Positions 24,330-32,939 are shown, numbered from the stretch's first letter. The stretch: 64,000 nt of DNA from Streptomyces collinus (GCF_031348265.1 NZ_CP133771.1:5580001-5644000); one strand, 5' to 3'. The notes: generated from the letters alone by a model not told the origin. Numbers and translations: made by a program.

Positions 24330-25040
24330 TCAGGCCTTGGTCAGCGGGGAGCCGGGCGGCGAAGCCGGTGGTGAGGCCGGTGCGGGCTCCTGCCCGCCCA
24401 TGTCGAGCCGGAACGGCGGGTACTGGTCCGTCAGCAGCGTGGCGTAGGCCGCCACCCGCGCCGTCCAGCGGGCCAGACCGATCAGGAAGTCGAAGAGGTG
24501 CCGCGGGTAGCGGGCGGTGAACAGCAGGATGACCACGGCCACGAGGGAGAGATACGGCAGCAGCCCGCCGCCCGGCCAGTCGTCCCCGCCGCCCCAGCCC
24601 CCGCCGCCACCGGCGATGATCGCCACGGCGATGTACTGGGGGATCGCCAGCAGCCACCACTTCACCAGCACCAGTCCGCGCGACAGCCGCTCCGGGTAGA
24701 CGACGTCGAAGCGCGCCGGGTAGTCGGGCACGTCGGCGAGGGTGAACGGCGGGTACCGGTCGGTGCCGAGCGCGGTGTGCGCGTAGTAGCCGACCCGCCA
24801 GTTCCAGCGCAGCACGCCGACGCTGAAGTCGAAGAGGGAACGGGGGTAGCGCGCGGTGAACAGGACGGCGAAGAACGCGATCACGGTCACGAAGGCGAAG
24901 GCGATCCACAGGAAGAACAGCACGATGTAGTGCGGGATGGCGAGCAGCCACTTCACCAGCCACAGCCATCGGGACAGCCGGGGATCGAGGGACGCTTCCA
25001 GACGTACGGGTGACGCGGCGGCAGGAACCATGGGCGGCAC
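24330..25040 (-). CDS. DUF4389 domain membrane protein
   Basis: 236 residues. Two similar halves each contain LSRWLWLVKWLLAIPHY- or GLVLVKWWLLAIPQYI-type membrane segments, then FTARYPR(S/H)LFDF and a TDRYPPF or TDQYPPF motif. That internal duplication is the mark of DUF4389 proteins. About four membrane helices are seen, with a Gly/Trp-rich loop (GGGGGWGGGDDWPGGG) and a Pro/Ser tail. Function is unknown in the family. The nearest gene on the same strand is the AI-2E transporter gene, 222 bases further downstream. Confidence 0.85.
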   Translation of the reverse strand: MPPMVPAAASPVRLEASLDPRLSRWLWLVKWLLAIPHYIVLFFLWIAFAFVTVIAFFAVLFTARYPRSLFDFSVGVLRWNWRVGYYAHTALGTDRYPPFTLADVPDYPARFDVVYPERLSRGLVLVKWWLLAIPQYIAVAIIAGGGGGWGGGDDWPGGGLLPYLSLVAVVILLFTARYPRHLFDFLIGLARWTARVAAYATLLTDQYPPFRLDMGGQEPAPASPPASPPGSPLTKA

Positions 25041-25084
25041 TCCTCTCGCCTGCAGACTCGCAAGCGAGGAGCGGCCCCGCGACC

Positions 25085-25165
25085 TGGACGGGGCCGTTCG
25101 CGCGCCCGGCTTCCGGGCTCCCGGGCTTCCGGGCTCCCGGGCGTCCGGGCTTCCCGGCTACGGGC
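25085..25165. repeat. Low-complexity tandem repeats
   Basis: Short CCGGGCTTCCGGGCT-type units are repeated five to six times with variation. The stretch lies in the 222-base gap between the DUF4389 gene and the AI-2E transporter gene. No gene or clean hairpin is supported. Confidence 0.5.
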
Positions 25166-25262
25166 CTGGCCGGTCCGGTGATGGGCCATGGGCCAGGGCC
25201 ACGGGGTGCGCGGCCCGGTCACCGGCTCCGGTTACCGCCCCCGGCCCCCGGCTGCCCGCCCC

Positions 25263-26378
25263 TCAGGACGGCACGACAACGCCGGCGTCCGGCTCGCCGG
25301 TGCTCGTGTCGTCCGTCGGGACGACCAGTTGCTCCCGTACGTAGTTCCAGACCACCGCGATCAGCGCGGCGATCGGTACGGCGAGCAGGCTGCCGACGAT
25401 GCCGGCCAGGCTGCCGCCCAGGGTCACCGCCAGCAGCACGACGGCCGCGTGCAGGCCCAGGCCACGGCTCTGGATCATGGGCTGGAAGACGTTGCCCTCC
25501 AGCTGCTGCACCACGACGATGATCGCCAGCACGATCAGCGCGTCCGTCAGGCCGTTGGAGACCAGTGCGATGAGCACCGCGACGAACCCGGCGAACAGGG
25601 CGCCGATGATCGGCACGAACGCGGAGACGAAGGTCAGCACGGCCAGCGGAAGCACCAGCGGAACGCCCAGGATCCACAGGCCCAGGCCGATCAGCACGGC
25701 GTCGAGCAGGCCCACGGCCGCCTGGGACCGTACGAAGGAGCCCAGGGTGGCCCAGCCCCGCTCGAACACGGCCGGCACGTCGGTGGCGAGCCGGCCGGGC
25801 AGCTGACGGGACAGCCACGGCAGGAACCGCGGGCCGTCCTTGAGGAAGAAGAACATCAGGAACAGCGCGAGGACGGCGGTGACGACACCGTTGACCACGG
25901 TGCTCACTCCCGTGACGACCGCGCCCACCATGCTGCCGACGCCCTCCTGGGCGCGCGAAACCGCACTGTCGAAGGCCTGGTTGATCTGCGCGTCGCCGAT
26001 GTTGAGCGGCGGCCCGGCGGCCCACTCGCGCAGCCGCTGGATGCCCTCCACGACACCGTCGGTCAGCTCCCCGGACTGGGACGCCACCGGCACGGCGATC
26101 AGCGCGACCACGCCGGCCGCGACCAGCAGGAACAGCACGGTCACAACTGAGGCGGCCAGCGCGGGCGGCCACCCCCGGCGGCGCAGGAACCGGGCCGCGG
26201 GCCAGGTCAGCGTGGTCAGCAGCAGTCCGACCACGAGCGGCCACACCACCGACCACATCCGGCCCAGCAGCCACAGGGTCACGGCCAGCCCGGCCAACAC
26301 CAGCAGAAACTCCCCGGACACGCGCGCGGATATCCGCAGCGCGGCACGGGATCTGTCGGAACTCAGAGGCGCAGTCAC
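25263..26378 (-). CDS. AI-2E family transporter (TqsA/PerM-like)
   Basis: 371 residues with about eight hydrophobic segments: VLAGLAVTLWLL and VWPLVVGLLLTTLTW at the start, a cytoplasmic or periplasmic helical region ~90-170, then VVTAVLALFLMFFFLKDGPR and a C-terminal series ending LLAVPIAALIAVVWNYV. The FLKDG motif followed by a hydrophobic block is characteristic. The family was named for TqsA but includes PerM-like permeases and Na/H antiporters, so autoinducer transport should not be assumed. The hydrophilic tail is short. Confidence 0.85.
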   Translation of the reverse strand: MTAPLSSDRSRAALRISARVSGEFLLVLAGLAVTLWLLGRMWSVVWPLVVGLLLTTLTWPAARFLRRRGWPPALAASVVTVLFLLVAAGVVALIAVPVASQSGELTDGVVEGIQRLREWAAGPPLNIGDAQINQAFDSAVSRAQEGVGSMVGAVVTGVSTVVNGVVTAVLALFLMFFFLKDGPRFLPWLSRQLPGRLATDVPAVFERGWATLGSFVRSQAAVGLLDAVLIGLGLWILGVPLVLPLAVLTFVSAFVPIIGALFAGFVAVLIALVSNGLTDALIVLAIIVVVQQLEGNVFQPMIQSRGLGLHAAVVLLAVTLGGSLAGIVGSLLAVPIAALIAVVWNYVREQLVVPTDDTSTGEPDAGVVVPS

Positions 26379-26438
26379 CCAGGCACCCTATTGGCTGCGA
26401 GCGCGCCCGCAGCAGCCCCGTCCCTCGGAAGGGGGCCC

Positions 26439-26777
26439 TCAGCGCATGGAGTACATGCTGAAGATGTACAAGGCCGCTTCGATCTGAGTCCGTGTGCGGT
26501 CATCGAGCTCCCCGGTGAGCCGGACGAAGACGACGGACGAACCGGGGTCGGCCGCGACCAGCAGGGTCATGGGGACCCGGCCCGACAGGGGGTAGTCGTA
26601 CCAGCCGCCGGGCTTCTCCACGTCGGTGCCGGGCAGGGCGTTCTCGACGGCCTGCCAGTCCAAGTCGTCGAAGTCGTAACCCGTGAACTCCGAGACCGAC
26701 TCGCAGAACGGCCGCAGGCTCTCCTCGAAGATCCAGCCCCCGCCGAAGGACGCAGCGGCGCCCGTGGAGTCACCCAC
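26439..26777 (-). CDS. Hypothetical protein translationally coupled to msrA
   Basis: About 112 residues. GTG at 26777 overlaps the msrA stop, so translation is likely coupled and both share the msrA promoter. Soluble and acidic in its middle (FTGYDFDDLDWQAVENALPGT). The second half (VPMTLLVAADPGSSVVFVRLTGELDD) looks like a beta-rich domain. No family recognised. If msrA responds to oxidative stress, this product should respond as well. Confidence 0.72.
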   Translation of the reverse strand: MGDSTGAAASFGGGWIFEESLRPFCESVSEFTGYDFDDLDWQAVENALPGTDVEKPGGWYDYPLSGRVPMTLLVAADPGSSVVFVRLTGELDDRTRTQIEAALYIFSMYSMR

Positions 26778-27438
26778 CGGCCCTGGCCACACCGATCGGG
26801 CAGGACACTCCGGTCCCGCCGATGCCGCAGTAACCCGCGGGGTTCTTGTCCAGGTACTGCTGGTGGTAGCCCTCCGCCGGGTAGAAGGGGCGGCCCTGCG
26901 TCGGGACGATCTCCGTGGTGATGCTGCCGTAGCCGGAGGAGGTGAGGACCTTCTGGTACGCCTCGCGGGAGGACTTGGCGGTGGCCTCCTGCTCGGGGGT
27001 GTGGGTGTAGACCGCCGAGCGGTACTGCGTGCCCACGTCGTTGCCCTGGCGGAAGCCCTGCGTGGGGTCGTGGGACTCCCAGAACGTCTTGAGGAGGCGC
27101 TCGTACGAGATCCGCGCCGGGTCGAAGACCACGCGCACGACCTCCGTGTGGCCGGTCAGGCCCGAGCAGACCTCCTCGTACGTGGGGTTCTCGGTGTGGC
27201 CGCCCTGGTAGCCGACGAGCGTCGTCCACACACCGGCCGGGAGCTGCCAGAACGTGCGCTCGGCTCCCCAGAAGCAGCCCAGGCCGAAGTCGGCGGTCTC
27301 CAGGCCCTCGGGGTAGGGGCCGAGCAGCGGGTTGCCGAGGACGGTGTGGCGGTCGGGGACCGTGAACGCCCGCTCCGGGCGGCCGGGCAGCGCCTGCTCG
27401 GGGGCCGGCAGGTGGGGCGTGCGGCTGTGCGGGAACAT
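26770..27438 (-). CDS. msrA: Peptide-methionine (S)-S-oxide reductase
   Basis: 222 residues. It reduces the S epimer of methionine sulfoxide in proteins. The active site GLGCFWGAERTFW has nucleophilic Cys55. GYQGGHTENPTYEEVCSGLTGH, DPTQGFRQGNDVGTQYRS and the C-terminal YCGIGGTGVSCPI with recycling cysteines are typical. ATG at 27438 was chosen: it follows the SigR-type promoter and starts MFPHSRTPHL, as other streptomycete MsrA proteins do; the longer frame to 27510 would run through that promoter. The hypothetical gene at 26439 is coupled downstream. Confidence 0.95.
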   Translation of the reverse strand: MFPHSRTPHLPAPEQALPGRPERAFTVPDRHTVLGNPLLGPYPEGLETADFGLGCFWGAERTFWQLPAGVWTTLVGYQGGHTENPTYEEVCSGLTGHTEVVRVVFDPARISYERLLKTFWESHDPTQGFRQGNDVGTQYRSAVYTHTPEQEATAKSSREAYQKVLTSSGYGSITTEIVPTQGRPFYPAEGYHQQYLDKNPAGYCGIGGTGVSCPIGVARAGG

Positions 27439-27468
27439 GCGGTCTCCAATCGGGGCGACGCCCTCTGC

Positions 27469-27494
27469 AACCTGCCGGGACTCCCCGGAATTCC
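27469..27494 (-). promoter_or_regulatory. SigR-type promoter of msrA
   Basis: On the minus strand GGAAT (27494-27490) is followed by exactly 18 bases and GTT (27471-27469). This matches the thiol-oxidative-stress sigma factor SigR consensus GGAAT-N18-GTT. It lies 31 bases before the msrA start, consistent with msrA being a disulfide-stress gene. Confidence 0.75.
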
Positions 27495-27519
27495 GGTGGG
27501 GAGACCGCACGGGCGGGCG

Positions 27520-28641
27520 TCAGTGCGGCAGGCTCGCGGGGCTGCCGCCGTTCGCCTCGTAGCCCGCCACCGCAAGCGCCCGGTACACCGCGAACTCCGC
27601 CGCCGGGTCGGCGGACAGCGTCCAGGGCAGGGCACCCACGTGGCCGTCGATGTGGACCAGCTGGTTCATGGCCTCCGACCAGCGCTCGCTGCGGACCAGG
27701 AAGAACACCAGCATGTGCCGGACGTGCGCCAGCATCGGGTCGTCCGGGCGGGCCGAGTGCACCGCGTGCAGCGCGCCGTGGACCGCCTTCGTGACGACCT
27801 CGCTCTGCCAGAAGCTCGCGACGAGGGTCACCTCGGGGAGGTGCTCGAACACCGCGAAGAGGGGCATCGCCGAGAGGAGGGAGCCCCGGGGCGCCCGGGC
27901 CGCCGCGGCCTCTGCGAACGAGTAGGCCTCCGCACGGGAGCCGTGCCACTTCTCGCACCAGTAGTGCAGCGCGGCCAGGTGCGCCCCCATGTGGGCCGGG
28001 GCGCGGTCCAGGATCTTCAGCCAGATCTGCTCGAAGTCCTTCTGGGAGTAGCCGAGACCGCGGGCCACCGACAGCTCGACGATGTAGGGGATCGGGTCGC
28101 CGGGGGCGAGCAGCGCCGCCTCGCCGCACGCCGTCCTCGCCTCCTCCATGATGATCCGGAACTCGTCCGTCCCCGGTGTGGCCGTACGCCAGGCCTGCTG
28201 CACCAGGAACTCGGCGTGCACCGCCGCACCGCCCGCGTCCTTGGGCGCCTCGGCCCGCCACACGCGCAGCCACTGCCCGCCCGGGGCCTCGCTCACCCCG
28301 CCGGGCCGCCGCGAGAGCTCCAGCGAGGCTGCGCCCGCGAAGGCCTGCACGCGCTGCCAGCGCCGCTCGCCCTCCGTCTCCGTGCCCGCCAGGAGCTGCT
28401 GCGCGGCGCGGTGGTCCTGCGTGCGCTGCACCACGTCCAGGACGTCCATCAGGTCCTGGTCGGGGCCGGGCATGCGGATGTCGAGCTCCTCCTCCAAGGC
28501 GAAACCGTAGTTCGCCGGGTCGGCCGCGTCCGGGTGGTCGGGCGAGACCAGCCCTATCGCACCACCGCGCCTGCGCCGCAGGAAGGGGAGCAGCACGAAG
28601 CCCAGCATGACCAGCGCGATCAGGACCCAGAGAATCTCCAT
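27520..28641 (-). CDS. N-terminally membrane-anchored hypothetical protein
   Basis: 373 residues. A single N-terminal helix (ILWVLIALVMLGFVLLPFL) followed by RRRR orients the long soluble domain to the cytoplasm. That domain is helical and Ala/Leu/Trp-rich, with segments resembling helical repeats (HMGAHLAALHYWCEKWHGSRAEAYSFAEAA, split by loops). I do not recognise the family by name; it looks like conserved actinobacterial proteins next to msrA and metB. ATG at 28641 is chosen because the longer frame reaches into the divergent metB promoter. Function unknown. Confidence 0.78.
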   Translation of the reverse strand: MEILWVLIALVMLGFVLLPFLRRRRGGAIGLVSPDHPDAADPANYGFALEEELDIRMPGPDQDLMDVLDVVQRTQDHRAAQQLLAGTETEGERRWQRVQAFAGAASLELSRRPGGVSEAPGGQWLRVWRAEAPKDAGGAAVHAEFLVQQAWRTATPGTDEFRIIMEEARTACGEAALLAPGDPIPYIVELSVARGLGYSQKDFEQIWLKILDRAPAHMGAHLAALHYWCEKWHGSRAEAYSFAEAAAARAPRGSLLSAMPLFAVFEHLPEVTLVASFWQSEVVTKAVHGALHAVHSARPDDPMLAHVRHMLVFFLVRSERWSEAMNQLVHIDGHVGALPWTLSADPAAEFAVYRALAVAGYEANGGSPASLPH

Positions 28642-28759
28642 GCAACAAGCGAACCAGACCGCGCCGACAATTGGCCAACCTGCTCCCCGAACCTGTGGAA
28701 AACCCCGCGTCACCCGGACCCCCGGCACTCTGCGCCGCGGCGCACTACCCTCGGTGCTC

Positions 28760-29914
28760 ATGAGCGACAGGCACATCAGTCAGCACTTCGAGACGCTCGC
28801 GATCCACGCGGGCAACACCGCCGACCCCCTGACGGGCGCGGTCGTCCCGCCGATCTACCAGGTCTCGACCTACAAGCAGGACGGCGTCGGCGGCCTGCGC
28901 GGCGGCTACGAGTACAGCCGCAGCGCCAATCCCACCAGGACCGCGCTGGAGGAGAACCTCGCCGCCCTGGAGGGCGGCCGCCGCGGTCTCGCGTTCGCGT
29001 CCGGGCTGGCGGCCGAGGACTGCCTGCTGCGTACGCTGCTCACCCCCGGGGACCACGTGGTCATCCCGAACGACGCGTACGGCGGCACGTTCCGTCTGTT
29101 CGCCAAGGTCGTCGCCCGCTGGGGTGTGGAGTGGTCGGTCGCCGACACGAGCGACCCGGCCGCGGTGCGGGCCGCCGTCACCCCGAAGACCAAGGTCGTC
29201 TGGGTGGAGACCCCGTCCAATCCGCTTCTGGGCATCACCGACATCGCCGCCGTCGCCCAGGTGGCCCGGGAGGCGGGCGCCCGCCTCGTCGTCGACAACA
29301 CCTTCGCCACGCCCTACCTCCAGCAGCCGCTGGCGCTGGGCGCGGACATCGTCGTGCACTCGCTGACCAAGTACATGGGCGGTCACTCCGACGTCGTGGG
29401 CGGCGCCCTGATCACCGCCGACGCCGGCCTCGGCGAGGAGCTGGCCTTCCACCAGAACGCGATGGGCGCGGTCGCCGGGCCCTTCGACTCCTGGCTGGTG
29501 CTGCGCGGCACCAAGACCCTGTCCGTGCGCATGGACCGGCACAGCGAGAACGCGGCCAAGATCGCCGACATGCTCACCCGGCACGCGCGCGTGAGCAGCG
29601 TGCTCTACCCGGGGCTGCCGGAGCACCCGGGGCACGAGGTCGCCGCCAAGCAGATGAAGGCGTTCGGCGGCATGGTGTCCTTCCGCGTCGAGGGCGGTGA
29701 GGAGGCGGCCGTCGAGGTGTGCAACCGGGCGAAGATCTTCACGCTGGGCGAGTCCCTGGGCGGTGTCGAGTCGCTGATCGAGCACCCCGGCCGCATGACG
29801 CACGCGTCCGTGGCCGGCTCGGCCCTGGAGGTTCCCGGCGACCTGGTGCGTCTGTCCGTGGGCATCGAGAACGCCGAGGACCTGCTGGAGGACCTCCAGC
29901 AGGCGCTCGGCTAG
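28760..29914 (+). CDS. metB: Cystathionine gamma-synthase
   Basis: 384 residues. This PLP enzyme joins an activated homoserine ester and cysteine to cystathionine in methionine synthesis. The PLP lysine is Lys204 in HSLTKYMGGHSDVVGG. YEYSRSANPTRTALEENLAALEG, PNDAYGGTFRLF and VDNTFATPYLQQPL are family motifs. The C-terminal GESLGGVESLIEHP segment is shared with cystathionine gamma-lyases, so a lyase or reverse-transsulfuration role cannot be excluded. Position near msrA fits a sulfur-amino-acid neighbourhood. Confidence 0.9.
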   Translation: MSDRHISQHFETLAIHAGNTADPLTGAVVPPIYQVSTYKQDGVGGLRGGYEYSRSANPTRTALEENLAALEGGRRGLAFASGLAAEDCLLRTLLTPGDHVVIPNDAYGGTFRLFAKVVARWGVEWSVADTSDPAAVRAAVTPKTKVVWVETPSNPLLGITDIAAVAQVAREAGARLVVDNTFATPYLQQPLALGADIVVHSLTKYMGGHSDVVGGALITADAGLGEELAFHQNAMGAVAGPFDSWLVLRGTKTLSVRMDRHSENAAKIADMLTRHARVSSVLYPGLPEHPGHEVAAKQMKAFGGMVSFRVEGGEEAAVEVCNRAKIFTLGESLGGVESLIEHPGRMTHASVAGSALEVPGDLVRLSVGIENAEDLLEDLQQALG

Positions 29915-29932
29915 ACCGGCTCAGTCACCGGG

Positions 29933-30181
29933 TCACCAGCCGCTCAGGGGTGGAGTCGTCTCGGACGGCGGCTCCACCCAGGGGCGGGCCGTCAGCGCCC
30001 ACACGGTGAACGCCAGGGTCGCCGCGAGCAGCAGCAGCCACAGAGCGCGGCGGGCGAGCGTCCGGCGCCGCAGCATGCGGCCGCCGCGGCGCACCGCCTC
30101 CGTGTGGATCTCGGGCGGCAGGGGGCGTGGTGCCTGCTCCAGGAGCCGTCGTACGGCCGCCTCGCGGTCGTTTCCGCTCAT
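29933..30181 (-). CDS. Small single-pass membrane protein, anti-sigma candidate
   Basis: 82 residues. The N-terminal half is cytoplasmic and basic (AVRRLLEQAPRPLPPEIH, then AVRRGGRMLRRRTLARR). One helix follows (ALWLLLLAATLAFTVWALT) and a short Pro-rich outer tail. It starts 25 bases after the sigma-like gene on the same strand. A small cytoplasmic segment plus one membrane helix next to an ECF-type sigma gene is the typical anti-sigma layout. No zinc (HxxxCxxC) motif is present. The role is inferred from context only. Confidence 0.68.
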   Translation of the reverse strand: MSGNDREAAVRRLLEQAPRPLPPEIHTEAVRRGGRMLRRRTLARRALWLLLLAATLAFTVWALTARPWVEPPSETTPPLSGW

Positions 30182-30206
30182 GTCGCCCTCAGGTGGCGGG
30201 CCGGGT

Positions 30207-30710
30207 TCATGACGGCACCGCCTTGGTGGCGGTCACCGCGGGCGCCGGGCCCCGCGGCCGGTGCAGCAGGGTCGACGTGGCCCGGTGGCAGATCGCCCGT
30301 ACACGCTCCGGGGACAGGCCGAGCAGGGCCGCCGTCTGCTCCTCGGCGACGCCTTCGTGGAGCCGGAGGACCAGGACCAGCCGTTCCTGCGGGGGCAGCG
30401 GGGCCAGGGGGCTCGCGGGGTCCGGGCGGGAGCGGCCGAGCCCGCCGTGGTGGTGCCACGCCCCGCGCGCGAAGCGGACGGCGAGGTGCGAGCGGGTGCG
30501 GTCGTAGGGGTCCTCGCCGCGCAGCCGGTCCCAGCTCGCGTACGTGTGGGCCAGCGACAGCGTCAGAAGGCGCCGCGCGCGGGGGTTGTCGTCCGGGGCC
30601 TCCGCGGTGAGCAGCGTGGCGGCGTGCAGCAGCCGCCCGGCCGCGCCCGCGACGAACGCCTCGAACTCCCGGGCGCGACGGGTTGCCCGGGACGCATGCC
30701 GTTCCAGCAC
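30207..30710 (-). CDS. ECF-like RNA polymerase sigma factor, degenerate
   Basis: 167 residues, GTG start with GGGAGG upstream. Residues ~15-85 keep a sigma-region-2-like pattern (FEAFVAGAAGRLLHAATLLT, then AHTYASWDRLRGEDPYDRT). The negatively charged GDRxxAEDLxQ core of normal SigE-type ECF factors is replaced by AEAPDDNPRARRLLTL. Region 4 is clearer: LPPQERLVLVLRLHEGVAEEQTAALLGLSPERVRAICH, split into helix and recognition helix. It may still guide RNA polymerase or may have lost promoter melting. It forms an operon with the small membrane protein downstream. Confidence 0.75.
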   Translation of the reverse strand: MLERHASRATRRAREFEAFVAGAAGRLLHAATLLTAEAPDDNPRARRLLTLSLAHTYASWDRLRGEDPYDRTRSHLAVRFARGAWHHHGGLGRSRPDPASPLAPLPPQERLVLVLRLHEGVAEEQTAALLGLSPERVRAICHRATSTLLHRPRGPAPAVTATKAVPS

Positions 30711-30888
30711 CGCGCCTCCCGCCTGACGGCGACCCTGAGGATGCGGGCACCCGGCCGCATCCGACGGGGCCCTGTCTCATATCAGGCCAGGGACGGCCCC
30801 GAGGTCAAGAGCCGCGCACGGCCCGGACGGTGCCACGCACGCGTGGAGGCCCGGCCGTCGTACGCGATGCCCCCGCGCGGCAGGGCGT

Positions 30889-31413
30889 TCAGGACGCCGG
30901 ATCCGCCTCCGGCCCCGGCACCCCCTGTGCCGCCATCCGTGAGGACAGGGCGCTGTTGAAGCGCGTGAGGAGATCGCAGAACGCCTCGCGCTCCTCGGGC
31001 TGCCAGTCGTGGGTCAGCTCGGCCATCAACTGCCGCCGGGAGGAGCGCACTTCCTCCAGCCGGGCCTGGCCGCGCGGGGACAGCTGCAGCACCACCGCGC
31101 GCCCGTCCTCGGGGTGCGAGGTGCGCTTGACCAGGCCGGTGTCGACGAGCGGTGCCACCTGCCGGGTGACCGTCGACGAGTCGATGCCCATGCTCGCGGC
31201 GAGCGCCTTGACGCCCATCGGGCCTTCCTTGTCGAGGCGGTTGAGCAGCAGGTACGCGGCGCGGTCCATGGAGTTGCGCACCTGCCCGACTCCGCCGAGC
31301 CGGGTCTGTTCGGCACGGCGGGCGAACAGCGCCACCTCGTGCTGCAGCGTGTCGAGAAGACCGGTGTCACCGACGGTCGTCATGTCCATCGACATTTCAG
31401 GTGTTGTGGGCAT
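30889..31413 (-). CDS. MarR-family transcriptional regulator
   Basis: 174 residues from ATG 31413. The winged helix-turn-helix is visible: AAYLLLNRLDKEGPMGVKAL, ASMGIDSSTVTRQVAPLVDTGLV, and the wing KRTSHPEDGRAVVLQLSPRG. MarR dimers usually repress nearby or distant genes and respond to small phenolic or oxidising ligands; only one Cys (Cys154 area, FCDLL) is present. It is divergent from the threonine dehydratase gene, 145 bases apart. Alternative in-frame ATGs 18-30 bases downstream cannot be excluded. Confidence 0.85.
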   Translation of the reverse strand: MPTTPEMSMDMTTVGDTGLLDTLQHEVALFARRAEQTRLGGVGQVRNSMDRAAYLLLNRLDKEGPMGVKALAASMGIDSSTVTRQVAPLVDTGLVKRTSHPEDGRAVVLQLSPRGQARLEEVRSSRRQLMAELTHDWQPEEREAFCDLLTRFNSALSSRMAAQGVPGPEADPAS

Positions 31414-31558
31414 GGCCGGGGGCTCACTTCGTGGAGGGCTGGCAGATTGGGGGACAGGGTACGCGGCCGGAAGGCGGGCCGTACCGGCGCTGCGCAAAGC
31501 GGGTCTCGGAGGTTGGTCACAACGGTCGTTCCCGCCTGTGAACTGCGATGCTGGAGTC

Positions 31559-32788
31559 ATGAGCTACAGCACGGCTGACTCCTTTCGGCCCGTCACCCTC
31601 GACGACGTGCGCGGCGCGCAGAAGATGCTCTCGGGTGTGGCGCGGGTGACCGCGATGGAGGGCAGCAGGCACCTGTCCCAGATGGTCGGTGCGCCGGTCC
31701 ACCTCAAGTGCGAGAACCTCCAGCGGACGGGCTCGTTCAAGCTGCGCGGCGCATACGTCCGGATCGCGGGTCTGCTGCCGGAGGAGCGCGCCGCCGGTGT
31801 CGTCGCCGCGAGCGCCGGCAACCACGCGCAGGGTGTGGCCCTCGCCTCCGCCCTGCTCGGCGTGCGCTCCACGGTGTTCATGCCGAAGGGCGCCCCGCTG
31901 CCCAAGGTCAGCGCCACCCGGGACTACGGGGCCGAGGTGCGGCTGCACGGCCAGGTCGTCGACGAGACGCTGACCGCGGCGCAGGAGTACGCGGCCGAGA
32001 CGGGCGCGGTGTTCATCCACCCCTTCGACCACTCCGACATCATCGCGGGCCAGGGCACGGTGGGCCTGGAGATCCTGGAGCAGTGCCCGGAGGCCCGCAC
32101 GATCCTGGTCGGCATCGGCGGGGGCGGGCTGGCCGCCGGGATCGCGGTGGCGGTGAAGTCCCTGCGGCCGGACGTGCGGGTCGTGGGCGTGCAGGCGGCG
32201 GGCGCTGCGGCCTACCCGCCCTCGCTGGCGGCGGGCCGGCCGGTGTCGGTCGAGAACCCGGCGACGATGGCCGACGGCATCAAGGTCGGGCGGCCGGGCG
32301 ACGTGCCGTTCGGGATCGTCGGCGAGCTGGTCGACGAGGTGCGCACGGTCAGCGAGGACGAGCTGTCCGCCGCGCTGCTGCTGTGCCTGGAGCGGGCCAA
32401 GCTGGTCGTGGAGCCGGCCGGGGCGAGCCCGGTCGCGGCGCTGCTGAGCGAGCCCGGCGCCTTCGAGGGCCCGGTGGTCGCGGTGCTGTCCGGCGGCAAC
32501 GTCGACCCGGTGCTGATGGAGCGGGTGCTGCGGCACGGCATGGCCGCGCAGGGCCGCTACCTGGCGGTCCGCCTGCGGCTGACGGACCGGCCCGGTGCTC
32601 TTGCCACTCTTCTGGGCGCGTTGTCAGTGGTCGACGCTAACGTCCTCGATGTGAGCCATGTACGAACCGACCCGCGGCTCGGGCTCACGGAGGCGGAGGT
32701 CGAGCTGCACCTGGAGACGAAGGGCCCGGCGCACTGCGCCGAGGTGGGTCAGGCGCTGCGCGAGGCGGGTTACACGGTCATCGGCTGA
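31559..32788 (+). CDS. ilvA: Threonine ammonia-lyase (threonine dehydratase) with ACT domain
   Basis: 409 residues. It converts threonine to 2-oxobutyrate and ammonia with PLP. Lys61 in QRTGSFKLRGAY binds PLP. SAGNHAQGVALA is the substrate loop and GIGGGGLAAGIAV the phosphate-binding glycine loop. Residues ~330-409 form one ACT domain (RLRLTDRPGALATLLGALSV, then LDVSHVRTDPRLGLTEAEVE) that allows amino-acid control. One ACT domain and this length match the class shared by catabolic and biosynthetic enzymes, so an isoleucine or a catabolic role is undecided. Confidence 0.9.
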   Translation: MSYSTADSFRPVTLDDVRGAQKMLSGVARVTAMEGSRHLSQMVGAPVHLKCENLQRTGSFKLRGAYVRIAGLLPEERAAGVVAASAGNHAQGVALASALLGVRSTVFMPKGAPLPKVSATRDYGAEVRLHGQVVDETLTAAQEYAAETGAVFIHPFDHSDIIAGQGTVGLEILEQCPEARTILVGIGGGGLAAGIAVAVKSLRPDVRVVGVQAAGAAAYPPSLAAGRPVSVENPATMADGIKVGRPGDVPFGIVGELVDEVRTVSEDELSAALLLCLERAKLVVEPAGASPVAALLSEPGAFEGPVVAVLSGGNVDPVLMERVLRHGMAAQGRYLAVRLRLTDRPGALATLLGALSVVDANVLDVSHVRTDPRLGLTEAEVELHLETKGPAHCAEVGQALREAGYTVIG

Positions 32789-32849
32789 CCGGGCTCCCTG
32801 GCCCGTCCAAGATCCTTTCGTCTTGCTGAGAGTGACGAGGAAAAGCGCA

Positions 32850-32878
32850 TTGTGAGACGCGATACATCGCGTTATGGT
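32850..32878 (+). promoter_or_regulatory. Promoter with dyad operator filling the spacer, for the DrrAB-type ABC exporter
   Basis: TTGTGA (32850-32855) and TATGGT (32873-32878) are 17 bases apart. The spacer holds the inverted repeat ACGCGAT-AC-ATCGCGT (32857-32872). A repressor bound there would block polymerase directly. The exporter start codon is at 32940. Confidence 0.6.
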
Positions 32879-32939
32879 GTGTCGGTGCGAAGCCTCACCG
32901 GACGTCTGTCCGGTCATCCCCGAAGACGTGGAGACTCAT

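Noticed and set aside
25085..25165. Possible repeat-encoded peptide in the CCGGGCTTCC region
   Set aside because: No frame has a start with ribosome binding site, and the repeats vary in length out of frame.
24330..26378. Quorum-sensing system from the AI-2E transporter
   Set aside because: No luxS, lsr or receptor gene is nearby, and the family name reflects one E. coli member. The neighbours are of unknown function.
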